Shown here: one piece after another, positions 35,070 to 44,111 of the stretch
How positions within the stretch are numbered: the first letter of the stretch is position 1
Layout of the letters: each line of letters starts with the position of its first letter
Origin: an uncultured Clostridium sp.
GTDB taxonomy: Bacteria > Cyanobacteriota > Vampirovibrionia > Gastranaerophilales > Gastranaerophilaceae
Direction of reading: 5' to 3'
Assembly: GCA_958449715.1 (NCBI GenBank)
Contig: CAUDIU010000003.1
Span: 1-48,980 of the forward strand
DNA: 48,980 bases
Translations under genes and position numbers: made by a program
The notes under the pieces: model-generated
Told to the model about the DNA's origin: nothing
Database searches by the model: none
What the model saw: only the letters and a program-made list of their open reading frames with translations

Positions 35070-35189
35070 ATATATTCTGGAGGATGTAATAAAGACAACT
35101 GCGATAAAACTAACTGCGTAGAAAATAGGAAATTAACTACTAAAAATATTATTGAAAATTATTTTTGTAAAGGTATAAAAAAACAAATC
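35070..35189 (+). other. open frame upstream of the nitrilase-domain gene with AZUL-like Cys cluster but no normal start
   Basis: The frame of the following gene stays open back to a TAA at 35067. The translated stretch is IYSGGCNKDNCDKTNC, about ten residues, then NIIENYFCKG. The spacing C-x4-C, C-x4-C, then a later Cys, resembles the AZUL zinc finger of human UBE3A. No ATG, GTG or TTG lies in this part of the frame. An ATG at 35048 reads MDIFPILNIFWRM then stop in another frame; one base removed near 35065-35072 would join the two. Confidence 0.45.
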
Positions 35190-37328
35190 TTGGAGCCGGA
35201 TACATCATCTGATAATAAAGATGATGTAGAATATAATATAAATATTCATAATTGCAAACTGAAAATACAAGAAAAGAAAATTAAACTGTTTGTATTTGAT
35301 ACAAATGGCTCAAAAGCAATGCTTTTAAAATTTAAAGATAATTTGCGAAAACATAGTAGTGAATTTAGGTTTTTACCAGATGAAGATCGTATTGATGAAG
35401 ATTTTGTTCAAAACAGTTATTCAATAGATTATTGCGATACAATAAATAAATTACGAAGTGTTGATAGTTATCAGCTTGATAAATTTAAAATTTCAACATA
35501 TTTAGCCAAACAACTTACACTTGCAAAATATGCAAAAGATAACAATCATTATGCAAAAACAAAAGAAGAGTTACTATATGCATTTAGTGGAAGATTAGGA
35601 TTGGATTTATATTGTTATTGGGATAAAGTGTTAACATATTTCTTGTTAAATAATGATGAAGCTTCAATATGTAACTTTATAAAAAAAATTGGTTTAAGTA
35701 TTGAAAGAATTTCTTATAAAGCTGATAACAAAGAAAACAAGAAAGAATTAGAAAATAAGACCAAAAAAGATATAGAAAATAAAATCAAGAAAGAATTAGA
35801 AAGTTATCTTAAAGAAGCTCTTTATTTAACTTTATCTCTTTATCCAAAGTATATATATAAAAATACTAATGACCCAAATCAAGATTTAACTTTAAAAAAT
35901 TTGTTTTATAAGTTAAATCAAGCAAAGGGGTATTTTGCTGAGGAATATGATGAAGTTGTATCTGCATACAGGAAATCTTTGATGATTAAACATAAATATT
36001 GTTTTATGCCTATTATTAATTATTTAGATTTACCTTCAGATAGTAATCTTTCTTTTATAGAAAGAGATTTGACTAAATGTCTAAAAAAAGGAAACTTCAA
36101 TTTAGATAGTAAGAAATTCAATTTTAATCCAAGAAATTTCACAATTGAAGATATTTTATTATTGGAGTATTATCAACAATTCATTGAAAATACAAAATCC
36201 ATTAATAAGATTCATGAGAATGCAGTAAATAATTATGTCAACTTAAATTTGAAGCAATATAGTTCTGAAATAGATAATAGTTTTTATGAAAAAAAACAAA
36301 AGGCTATACAAAAATACTTTAATAAAATATTATCGCCCTACACTGAAAATCAACCATATGAAATAAACATTGATAAAAACAATGAAAATCAATCACAAGA
36401 TAAAAATAATGAAAATCAAGCATATAAAATATGTATTGATAAAAACAATGAAAATAAAAGCATAGATCTATATAAAGTCAGGTTTGGTTTGTATAATACA
36501 AAGGTCCTAGACTCTGATATAACAAAAAATATTCAGGGAAATTTAAATTTAACTTTTAAAGATTTACAAAAACTTATAAAATTTTTGAATATGTCTGTTC
36601 AAACAAATGCCTCAAAGGCAAATATAATTGTTTTTCCTGAAGTTTCTGTACCTATTCAATGGTTAGGTTTGCTTTCTGATTTTTCAAAAAAACATAATGT
36701 TGCAATTATTTGTGGTTTAAAACATATAATTGACAAAGATACGAAAGTTGTACAAAATTATATTGCAACTATACTTCCATTTAAATATGGATATAAAAAT
36801 GATTGTTATATTACATTTCGATTAAAAAAATGGTATGCACCTGGAGAAGAAAAAGAAATAAAAAAATATAAACTGAATGTTCCTGAAACAGCAAGCAAAA
36901 CAAAAAATATTTTATTTGTGTGGAATAATTTGCATTTTGCGGTTTATGATTGTTATGAATTAGCAGATATACAATTTAGATCTGAATTTAAATCAAAAGT
37001 TGATTTTATAATTGGGTGTGAATGGAATAGAGATATTAAATATTTTACTAATATCACTGAAGCTGCTGCTAGAGATTTACATTGTTATGTTATACAGGTT
37101 AACACATCTCAGTTTGGAGATAGTAAAATTATTGCACCCAAAAAATCTGATGAAATGACTATTTTAAATATAAAAGGTGGAGATGATAATATTTTAATCG
37201 GAGAAGTTAATATTGAAGAATTAAGAGAATTTCAAAGAAAAGAAACTCTTTATTTAGAAGATAAAGATAAAACTTATAAAACGTTACCACCTAATTTTAA
37301 TAAGAATGATGAGAGACTTAATAAGTAA
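35190..37328 (+). CDS. 712-residue protein with helical N-terminal region and C-terminal nitrilase-fold domain
   Basis: The listed TTG start is only the first possible in-frame codon; coding probably begins further upstream. Residues 1-380 are helical and charged with no recognised motif (no reverse-transcriptase YxDD or nuclease motif). A linker of three DKNNEN repeats follows (about 390-425). Residues 430-712 are a carbon-nitrogen-hydrolase domain with the triad E484 (FPEVSVP), K546 or K547 (RLKKWYAPGE) and C588 (VYDCYEL), at normal nitrilase spacing. 'CYVIQVNTSQFGDSKI' follows. Nitrilase-like domains occur fused to defence reverse transcriptases (DRT1); location upstream of a restriction operon suggests a defence role. 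Confidence 0.7.
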   Translation: MEPDTSSDNKDDVEYNINIHNCKLKIQEKKIKLFVFDTNGSKAMLLKFKDNLRKHSSEFRFLPDEDRIDEDFVQNSYSIDYCDTINKLRSVDSYQLDKFKISTYLAKQLTLAKYAKDNNHYAKTKEELLYAFSGRLGLDLYCYWDKVLTYFLLNNDEASICNFIKKIGLSIERISYKADNKENKKELENKTKKDIENKIKKELESYLKEALYLTLSLYPKYIYKNTNDPNQDLTLKNLFYKLNQAKGYFAEEYDEVVSAYRKSLMIKHKYCFMPIINYLDLPSDSNLSFIERDLTKCLKKGNFNLDSKKFNFNPRNFTIEDILLLEYYQQFIENTKSINKIHENAVNNYVNLNLKQYSSEIDNSFYEKKQKAIQKYFNKILSPYTENQPYEINIDKNNENQSQDKNNENQAYKICIDKNNENKSIDLYKVRFGLYNTKVLDSDITKNIQGNLNLTFKDLQKLIKFLNMSVQTNASKANIIVFPEVSVPIQWLGLLSDFSKKHNVAIICGLKHIIDKDTKVVQNYIATILPFKYGYKNDCYITFRLKKWYAPGEEKEIKKYKLNVPETASKTKNILFVWNNLHFAVYDCYELADIQFRSEFKSKVDFIIGCEWNRDIKYFTNITEAAARDLHCYVIQVNTSQFGDSKIIAPKKSDEMTILNIKGGDDNILIGEVNIEELREFQRKETLYLEDKDKTYKTLPPNFNKNDERLNK
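36372..36458 (+). repeat. three near-identical 21-bp repeats inside the nitrilase-domain gene
   Basis: Units at 36372-36392, 36399-36419 and 36438-36458 follow GATAAAAA(C/T)AATGAAAAT(C/A)AA. In frame they encode DKNNENQ/K, forming a flexible linker between the helical region and the nitrilase domain. Confidence 0.8.
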
Positions 37329-37339
37329 ATTTTAATATT

Positions 37340-37495
37340 TATAAATATAAAACAGTATTCTGTATTAGGATAAAAGTTATACTAATTTTTTCTTGCAACC
37401 TTTTTCTAAATTCATGATAAGTTATTTCTAAGCTTTCTCTTGTGTTTTTAAATTCAAAACCTTTGTTTCATAGAGTGCATAATCTTTTTCTGTAA
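37340..37495 (-). pseudogene. possible decayed continuation of the small gene at 37496-37711
   Basis: After the stop of the 71-residue gene, other minus-strand frames give sensible protein-like text: KERIITEKDYALYETK, then in the next frame GFEFKNTRESLEITYHEFRK and RLQEKIS. One or two small indels would merge these with the upstream gene into a protein of about 115 residues. This is AT-rich, so the match to 'protein-like' is subjective. Confidence 0.3.
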
Positions 37496-37711
37496 TTATT
37501 CTTTCCTTTCAAATATCAAATTTGAATAAATGTCATCAGGGAGATCAGGATCTATTAAAAACTCCTTCATAAATAAAAATCTTTCGCCATATGCATTTTC
37601 ACAAATTACAATATTAGAGTTATAAAATTTGATTACCTTGTAATAATTAATATCTGAATTTTTGAAGCCTTTAATCTTTTTTAGTTTGTATTTTTTACCT
37701 AATTCAATCAT
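37496..37711 (-). CDS. small hypothetical protein, 71 residues
   Basis: Starts MIELGKKYKLKKIKGF behind GAGGTTACA. Short beta-like segments ('YYKVIKFYNSNIVICENAYGERFLF') suggest a small SH3-like or Tudor-like barrel. It ends IFERKE, possibly by frameshift (see the following remnant). It lies divergent to the restriction operon, so a regulatory role for that operon is possible but unsupported. Confidence 0.55.
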   Translation of the reverse strand: MIELGKKYKLKKIKGFKNSDINYYKVIKFYNSNIVICENAYGERFLFMKEFLIDPDLPDDIYSNLIFERKE

Positions 37712-37812
37712 TGTAACCTCATATATACAATGACATACATCACTCTAAGCAGTATAATTATCAAGCAAATCTATTAAAAACTTATCATTCAGACACATTT
37801 GATAAAATTATA

Positions 37813-38037
37813 TTATTTATCTAACGTATCAGAATAATTTATAAAAAACGCATATAATATATCAGCTTTGAGCCTAGTCTCCTTAATAACAGGAGTAATA
37901 TTCCTTAGTTCCTCAATTTCATCTTGATTTTTACAAAAATAATCTATCACAACAAGCATGTTGTAAATGTTTTCCGCTAATTTTTCTAATTTTTCAAAAT
38001 CTTTTTGTTTAACTTGATAAAACCCAATATCATTCAT
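37813..38037 (-). CDS. small helical hypothetical protein, 74 residues
   Basis: Starts MNDIGFYQVKQKDFEKLEKL behind a very strong AAAGGAGGT. It is nearly all alpha-helical ('LAENIYNMLVVIDYF', 'KETRLKADILYAFFINY'). Transcribed away from hsdR, with 117 bases between the two starts holding both promoters. No recognised family; candidate small regulator or anti-effector of the neighbouring system, by position only. Confidence 0.65.
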   Translation of the reverse strand: MNDIGFYQVKQKDFEKLEKLAENIYNMLVVIDYFCKNQDEIEELRNITPVIKETRLKADILYAFFINYSDTLDK

Positions 38038-38154
38038 AAGACCTCCTTTTCAGGTGTCGTATTAATCACTCGAAGTTTATTAATTTTCAAGTATGAGACT
38101 ATTAAAAGTTCTGTTTTTTATGATATTATAAAGAAGAATTGGGGAGTATGCGCA

Positions 38155-40935
38155 ATGTCTTATCAAAGTGAAGCAGAGTTAGAGAAGCAATTAATAAACA
38201 AGTTGTCTTCTCAAGGATATAGCTATATAAAACTTGAGGATTACAAAGCTCTTGAAAATAATTTTAGAGTACAGCTTAACTACATTAATAAAAGCATCCT
38301 TGAAGGTGTTGATTTATCAGATAAAGAGTTTGAAAGAATCCTGATATATCTTAACGGTAAAACAGTTTATCAATCTGCAAAACAACTTAGAGATCAGTTC
38401 ATTTTAGATAGAGATAATGGCAAGCAAGTATATATAAATTTTCTTAATGAAAATCCTGAAAATAATGTTTATCAAGTAACAAACCAAGTAACCGTTCAAG
38501 GCAAATATGTTAATAGATATGATGTTACTATCTTGATAAACGGTTTACCTCTTGTTCAAATTGAACTCAAAAGACGTGGGGTAGATATTAATCAAGCTAT
38601 AAATCAAATAGACAGATACAGACAGCATTCTTTTAAAGAGCTTTTTAAATATATTCAAATTTTTGTAGTTTCTAATGGAGTTGAAACTCGATATTTCGCC
38701 AATACTAACGAGCCCAGAATAATGAAGTCTTTGACTTTTTATTGGACAAGAGAAGATAACGAGCGTATTAACATACTTGAAAACTTCTCTTCTGAATTTT
38801 TAGAGAAAAACCGCCTGTTAAAAATGATAACTAAATATATGGTTATCAATGATACTGATAAATGTTTAATTGTAATGCGACCTTATCAGGTTTATGCAAC
38901 AGAAGCTCTTATACGACAAGCTCTAAATACTAATTCTAACGGCTATATATGGCATACAACAGGTTCAGGCAAAACATTAACAAGCTGGAAATGTGCAAAC
39001 TTGCTAAAAAACGAACCAAGTATAGCAAAAGTTTTCTTTTTGATAGATAGAAAAGACCTTGATACTCAAACAATTGAAGAATTTAACAAATTTGAAAAAG
39101 ATTGTGTTGATAATACAGATGATACAAAAGTCCTTGTAAAACAGGTGAAAGACCCTAATAGAAAACTAATAGTAACAACGATTCAAAAGATGGCAAAAGC
39201 TCTTAATGCTCCTAAATATTTAGAGGTAATGAATAAATACAAAAATGATAAAGTTATTTTCATTATTGATGAATGTCATCGTTCACAATTTGGCGAAATG
39301 CATAACCAAATAAAGCGACACTTTGTCAATGCTCAATATTTTGGTTTTACAGGAACACCTCGTTTTGTAGAGAATAAATCTCAAGACGGCAGAACAACTG
39401 CCGATATGTTCCAAAAACTTCTTCATGCTTACTTAATTAAAAACGCTATCCACGACCATAATGTTTTAGGATTTTCAATTGAATACATCCAAACTTATGA
39501 AGGTGAATATGATGAAAATGATGAAACAAGGGTAGAAGATATTGATAGAGAAGAAGTCTTTATGGCTGATGAAAGAATTAATATGATTGCAAATCATATC
39601 ATCAATCACCACTCACTAAAGACAAGAAACGGTAAATATACTTCTATTTTTGCAGTTTCATCAATTTCTCAGCTAATAAAATATTATGACACTTTTAAAA
39701 AGCTAAAAGATGAGGGCAAACATAATTATAATATTGCAGCTGTCTATTCTTATGGAAGTAACGAAGATTTATCCAATAAAGAAGAACATTCAAGAGATAG
39801 CTTAGAAAGAATTATCAAAGATTATAATCAAATGTTTGAAACAAACTTTGATACAAATACTTTTAGTGCTTATAACAAAGATATTTCAAACAGATTAAAG
39901 CAAAAGAAAAATCCGCAAATTGATATTCTGTTAGTTGTAAATATGTATCTTACAGGTTTTGATTCAAGACCTTTAAACACCTTATATGTTGATAAAAACT
40001 TGGATTGGCATAACTTATTACAAGCATTTTCAAGGACAAACAGAGTTGAAAAAGAGACAAAACCTTTTGGCAACATTGTTTGTTATAGAAACCTTAAAAA
40101 GAAAACAGATGATGCCCTAAAACTATTCAGCCAAACAGATAAAGCAGAAGAAGTTTTAGTTAAAGATTATGACTATTATAAAGACCAATTTGAACAATAT
40201 GCAGCTGAACTTTATAAACTGGCTTCAACTCCTCAAGCTGTTGATGGCTTGATGGATGAAAACGACCAAGCAAAATTTGTCATAGCTTTTAGAGAATTAT
40301 CAAAGATTCTTTTAATCCTAAAAACCTTTGTTGAATTTAGTTGGGAAGATTTAGAACTTACTATGACACAACAAAGTTATGAAGATTATAAAAGCAGATA
40401 CTTAACAATAAATGACAATATAAGAAAAGTAAAACAAGCTGAAAAAGTTTCTATACTTAATGATATAGATTTTTCTATTGAAATCATTCAGACTGATAAA
40501 ATTAATGTCGCATATATTATGAACCTTTTAAGAAACATTGATTTCACAGACCACGAACAAAAAGAAAAAGATATTAATAACATCTATAAAGAACTTGATA
40601 GAAGCGACAACCCTGAATTAAGAAGAAAAGTTGACTTGATTAAACAATTCATAGGTGAAGTTGTTTCCAAAATGTCTGCCGATGATTCAGTAGATGAAGA
40701 ATATTCAAACTTTGAAACAACCCAAAGAAATAAAGAAATTGAAGACTTTGCTTTCGAAAACAAACTTGAGCCTGATTTCATAAAGAATTCCATAAATGAT
40801 TATGAATTTACGGAAATTTTGGACAAAGACAAAATCAGAGAAGGAATCACAAGCAAAATTCCATACTTCAAGAAAAAAGCCTTAATTGAAAAGATTATGG
40901 AATTTATCATAAATAATGTTACTAAATATCAATAG
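38155..40935 (+). CDS. hsdR: type I restriction enzyme, R subunit (HsdR)
   Basis: Nuclease/translocase subunit of the HsdR2M2S complex that cuts unmethylated DNA. I start at ATG 38155 (MSYQSEAELEKQ), nine bases after GGGGAG; earlier in-frame codons give non-homologous sequence. The N-terminal PD-(D/E)xK nuclease shows 'NRYDVTILINGLPLVQIELKRRG' (about 120-142). The SF2 motor has Walker A GSGKT (270-274), DECH (372-375), 'GFTGTPRF', and 'LLQAFSRTNRV'. The helical C-terminus contacts HsdM. At 926 residues it is a normal length. First gene of a six-gene operon. Confidence 0.97.
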   Translation: MSYQSEAELEKQLINKLSSQGYSYIKLEDYKALENNFRVQLNYINKSILEGVDLSDKEFERILIYLNGKTVYQSAKQLRDQFILDRDNGKQVYINFLNENPENNVYQVTNQVTVQGKYVNRYDVTILINGLPLVQIELKRRGVDINQAINQIDRYRQHSFKELFKYIQIFVVSNGVETRYFANTNEPRIMKSLTFYWTREDNERINILENFSSEFLEKNRLLKMITKYMVINDTDKCLIVMRPYQVYATEALIRQALNTNSNGYIWHTTGSGKTLTSWKCANLLKNEPSIAKVFFLIDRKDLDTQTIEEFNKFEKDCVDNTDDTKVLVKQVKDPNRKLIVTTIQKMAKALNAPKYLEVMNKYKNDKVIFIIDECHRSQFGEMHNQIKRHFVNAQYFGFTGTPRFVENKSQDGRTTADMFQKLLHAYLIKNAIHDHNVLGFSIEYIQTYEGEYDENDETRVEDIDREEVFMADERINMIANHIINHHSLKTRNGKYTSIFAVSSISQLIKYYDTFKKLKDEGKHNYNIAAVYSYGSNEDLSNKEEHSRDSLERIIKDYNQMFETNFDTNTFSAYNKDISNRLKQKKNPQIDILLVVNMYLTGFDSRPLNTLYVDKNLDWHNLLQAFSRTNRVEKETKPFGNIVCYRNLKKKTDDALKLFSQTDKAEEVLVKDYDYYKDQFEQYAAELYKLASTPQAVDGLMDENDQAKFVIAFRELSKILLILKTFVEFSWEDLELTMTQQSYEDYKSRYLTINDNIRKVKQAEKVSILNDIDFSIEIIQTDKINVAYIMNLLRNIDFTDHEQKEKDINNIYKELDRSDNPELRRKVDLIKQFIGEVVSKMSADDSVDEEYSNFETTQRNKEIEDFAFENKLEPDFIKNSINDYEFTEILDKDKIREGITSKIPYFKKKALIEKIMEFIINNVTKYQ

Positions 40936-40944
40936 GAGGAAATT

Positions 40945-42561
40945 ATGCCATCAAAGTATTTGCAAGAATTATCTAAGGATGAATATGAAGCTTTAAAAAG
41001 AAAATTATTAAATATACAAGGTGGAAAATGTTTTATTTGTGGTAAAGATATAGATTTAGATATCCAAAGAACAGATATAGACCATGTAATTCCCTTGGCA
41101 AATAAAGGCAAAGATAAAGAGGATAATTTCGCAATTACGCATGAATCTTGCAACCGTTCAAAACTTGATGCGAATTTAAAAATAGCTAGAATTTTATATG
41201 AATTAGATGAATTAAAAGAGGATGTCTACAAACAAGGTCAAATGGCATCTCTGAAACATGTTTTAGAAAAATATAATGGCTCAAAATATCAATTTATATA
41301 TAAAAAAGAAGGAAATAGTATAAAATATTCTTTCTCAGAAATTGGTGATAACAATATATATGAAAGTCCTATTTTTGTTGATAATCTATCAAAAGAAGAA
41401 TTTACTTTTGTTGAAGTACCTTTAGAGTATATTTATCATGATGAATTAATTAATCCACGAGGAATTAATAGCAGTATCTCCAAATTGATTAAAGAATTTT
41501 ACAAACCAAACCCTCAATTACATCTAAGCCTTGCTAGATTTGAAGACCATAAAATTAAAATTTTTGATGGACAGCATAAGGCTGTAGCACAAATATTATT
41601 AGGTACAAAAAAATTAGTGTTGAGATTATTTTTGAATCCTAACTTAGACCGTTTAATTGAGACTAATACAAATGCAGGTAGTTCACTTAAACAAGTCGCT
41701 TTTGATAAAGCAATTATGCAACAATTAAACTCAGTTCAATATAAAGAAACAATAGAAAAATATAAGAGAGAAAAAGATTTAACTGACGATGATATGAGTT
41801 TTTCTGAACAAGATTTAATAAATTACTTTAGAGGAGAACGAAATAATATAAAAAAATATATTATAGCTAATTTAAAACAATCTATTATAAAAGACCCTAA
41901 CAACAAATTAAGTAACTATATTGATTCAGAAGGAAAAGGCAAAAAACTTCCAATATCTTTTAGCACAATTGATAAAACTTTATTCACAATCTTTATAGAC
42001 TCTGGGAATATTCTTTCTACTCCAATGGATGAGAAATTAGAAGAAGGCTTAAACCCTAGATACTTAGAAAGAACTCAATTGGTTCAATTTATGAATATTA
42101 TTGAAGAAGAAATATATAACAATAAATTTGATATGGAAGTTGGTGTTAGTCAAATTGAAGATAAAATTGTAAAACACAGAGATGAAGATATAACACCTGA
42201 ACATCTGACAGCTTTTAGAATGAGCAAAGAAGAAATAATGAAAAATTGGCTTCTATACATTAAAGATGTAATTGAAATGTATTTTGTTAACACGGGGAAA
42301 AGAATAAACAAAAAATCCTTATTTCAGTATAAATTTGATGACCAACTTTGGACAAATATAAGAAACTTTATTATTAATTTGAGGGACATGGCTCTTTGGA
42401 AAGATAGAGAAATGGCAAAAACACATTTTTCAACAAAACAATCTCCTTATTTTTGGGAAAAAGTTTTTTCAACAGGAGCAACGCCTGACAATACTCCAGT
42501 AATCCCCAAACCGATAAATTTTAAAGAAATGATTGAAATTCAAGAAGGTGATGAGGAGTAG
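40945..42561 (+). CDS. HNH endonuclease fused to a DGQHR (DndB-like) domain
   Basis: 538 residues behind AGGAGGAAA, 9 bases after hsdR and 2 before hsdM. Residues 25-75 are a canonical HNH nuclease: C29-x2-C32, D46-H47 (DIDHVIPLANKG), N61, H66-x2-C69-N70 (HESCNRSK). From about 140 the protein has a DGQHR-type fold: 'FVEVPLEYIYHDELINPRGINSSISKLIKEF' and F-D208-G-Q-H-K ('IKIFDGQHKAVAQILLG'). DGQHR domains occur in DndB of phosphorothioate systems and in ParB-related proteins, where the DGQH motif is thought to bind nucleotide or DNA. The last 150 residues are helical. It is not a usual type I component. Confidence 0.88.
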   Translation: MPSKYLQELSKDEYEALKRKLLNIQGGKCFICGKDIDLDIQRTDIDHVIPLANKGKDKEDNFAITHESCNRSKLDANLKIARILYELDELKEDVYKQGQMASLKHVLEKYNGSKYQFIYKKEGNSIKYSFSEIGDNNIYESPIFVDNLSKEEFTFVEVPLEYIYHDELINPRGINSSISKLIKEFYKPNPQLHLSLARFEDHKIKIFDGQHKAVAQILLGTKKLVLRLFLNPNLDRLIETNTNAGSSLKQVAFDKAIMQQLNSVQYKETIEKYKREKDLTDDDMSFSEQDLINYFRGERNNIKKYIIANLKQSIIKDPNNKLSNYIDSEGKGKKLPISFSTIDKTLFTIFIDSGNILSTPMDEKLEEGLNPRYLERTQLVQFMNIIEEEIYNNKFDMEVGVSQIEDKIVKHRDEDITPEHLTAFRMSKEEIMKNWLLYIKDVIEMYFVNTGKRINKKSLFQYKFDDQLWTNIRNFIINLRDMALWKDREMAKTHFSTKQSPYFWEKVFSTGATPDNTPVIPKPINFKEMIEIQEGDEE

Positions 42562-42563
42562 CG

Positions 42564-44111
42564 ATGAGTACAGTACAAATACAAAAGGAACAAAAATCTG
42601 AACTGCATACAAAGCTTTGGGAAATGGCAAACGAGCTTCGTGGAAATATGGAGGCTTATGAGTTCAAAAACTACATTTTGGGCTTAATCTTCTATCGCTA
42701 CTTGTCTGAGAGAACTCAAAATTATATCAATGAGCTTTTAAAACACGATAATATCACTTATGAAGATGCGTGGGAAAAAGATGACTACAAAGAAGCCTTG
42801 AGCGAAGACTGCTTAGACCATCTTGGATATATCATAGAACCTAAGTATCTGTTTTCAAATTTGATTAAAATGATTGCAAAGGGTGAATTTGGTATAGATT
42901 ACCTTGAAAAAGCCATTTCATCAATTACAGAATCCACAATCGGACAAGAATCAGAACAAGACTTTGACGGTCTTTGGGAAGATATGGACTTAAAGTCCTC
43001 AAAGCTTGGCAAAATGGTAAGCGAAAAATCTAAACTTATTGCTAAAATCTTGAATACTATTAATACAATAGATTTTCATCTTGAAAATATGGAACTCGAT
43101 GTTCTTGGTGATGCTTATGAATACCTTATCGGTATGTTTGCACAAACTGCAGGCAAAAAAGGCGGAGAATTCTATACTCCTGTTAATATGTCAAAACTTG
43201 TTGCAAGACTTGCAACCGTTGGTTTAACAGAAGCAAAAACGATTTCAGATTGTGCTTGCGGTTCAGGCGGTTTGCTTTTACAAGTTGGTAAATACTGCAA
43301 AGTCGGTCAATACTTCGGTCAAGAACTTACAAGCACAACATACAACCTTGCAAGAATGAATATGTTGCTCCATGGTATAGATTATAAGAAATTTGAAATT
43401 CTAAACGTTGATACTCTTGAAAAAGACCAAAATCCTGATAGACAATATACAGTACAAGTCGCAAACCCGCCTTATTCGACTTCTTGGTCTGCAAACCCTA
43501 AGTTTTTAGATGATGACAGATTTTCTGTCTATGGAAAACTTGCACCAAAATCCACAGCCGATTTTGCCTTTGTGCAACATATGATTTATCATATGGCAGA
43601 GGATGGAAGAATAGCTGTTTTATTGCCTCATGGCGTATTATTTAGAGGTAATGCAGAAGAAACAATAAGAAAACATATTGTTAAAAATATGAATTACTTG
43701 GATGCAGTAATTGGTTTGCCTGCAAACTGTTTCCAAGGAACCTCAATTCCTGTATGTTGCTTAATTCTAAAAAGAGAAAGAAACGGCAACAGCGGGAATA
43801 TTTGTTTCATAGACGCTTCAAAATACTATGTTCAAGGCAAAAACCAAAATTCTATATCTGATGAAGATATTGAAAGAATAGTTTCAGCATATTCTGAACG
43901 CAAGGAAATTGAAAAGTTCTGCCATATTGCAACTATGGAAGAAATAGAAGAAAACGACTACAACTTGAACATTCCTCGCTATGTAGATACTTTTGAACCT
44001 GAACCCGAAGTCGATTTACAAACAGTAAAGGAAAGTATTAAAACCCACAAAACCAATATCCAAAAACTGGAACAAGAGGTCCAAGCCTACTTGGATGAGC
44101 TGGGGGTGTAA
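42564..44111 (+). CDS. hsdM: type I restriction-modification methyltransferase subunit (HsdM)
   Basis: Adds N6-methyladenine at the site chosen by HsdS and is part of the restriction complex. 515 residues, normal length. The N-terminal helical domain 'LWEMANELRGNMEAYEFKNYILGLIFYRYLS' is the HsdM_N motif. The N6-adenine methylase domain has 'KGGEFYTPVNMSKLVARL', CACGSGGLLLQ (SAM site, about 230) and the catalytic N301-P-P-Y304 in VANPPYSTSW. Ribosome site GAGGAGTAG. The stop is followed immediately by the GTG of the SIR2-like gene. Confidence 0.98.
   Translation: MSTVQIQKEQKSELHTKLWEMANELRGNMEAYEFKNYILGLIFYRYLSERTQNYINELLKHDNITYEDAWEKDDYKEALSEDCLDHLGYIIEPKYLFSNLIKMIAKGEFGIDYLEKAISSITESTIGQESEQDFDGLWEDMDLKSSKLGKMVSEKSKLIAKILNTINTIDFHLENMELDVLGDAYEYLIGMFAQTAGKKGGEFYTPVNMSKLVARLATVGLTEAKTISDCACGSGGLLLQVGKYCKVGQYFGQELTSTTYNLARMNMLLHGIDYKKFEILNVDTLEKDQNPDRQYTVQVANPPYSTSWSANPKFLDDDRFSVYGKLAPKSTADFAFVQHMIYHMAEDGRIAVLLPHGVLFRGNAEETIRKHIVKNMNYLDAVIGLPANCFQGTSIPVCCLILKRERNGNSGNICFIDASKYYVQGKNQNSISDEDIERIVSAYSERKEIEKFCHIATMEEIEENDYNLNIPRYVDTFEPEPEVDLQTVKESIKTHKTNIQKLEQEVQAYLDELGV

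Noticed and set aside
35190..37328. Defence reverse transcriptase of the DRT1 type
   Set aside because: The C-terminal nitrilase domain fits, but no polymerase motif such as Y-x-D-D was found in the N-terminal part.
38005..38154. Longer N-terminus of HsdR starting at 38005
   Set aside because: It would overlap the divergent small gene and its promoter. The first 50 residues are unlike HsdR, and GGGGAG supports the ATG at 38155.
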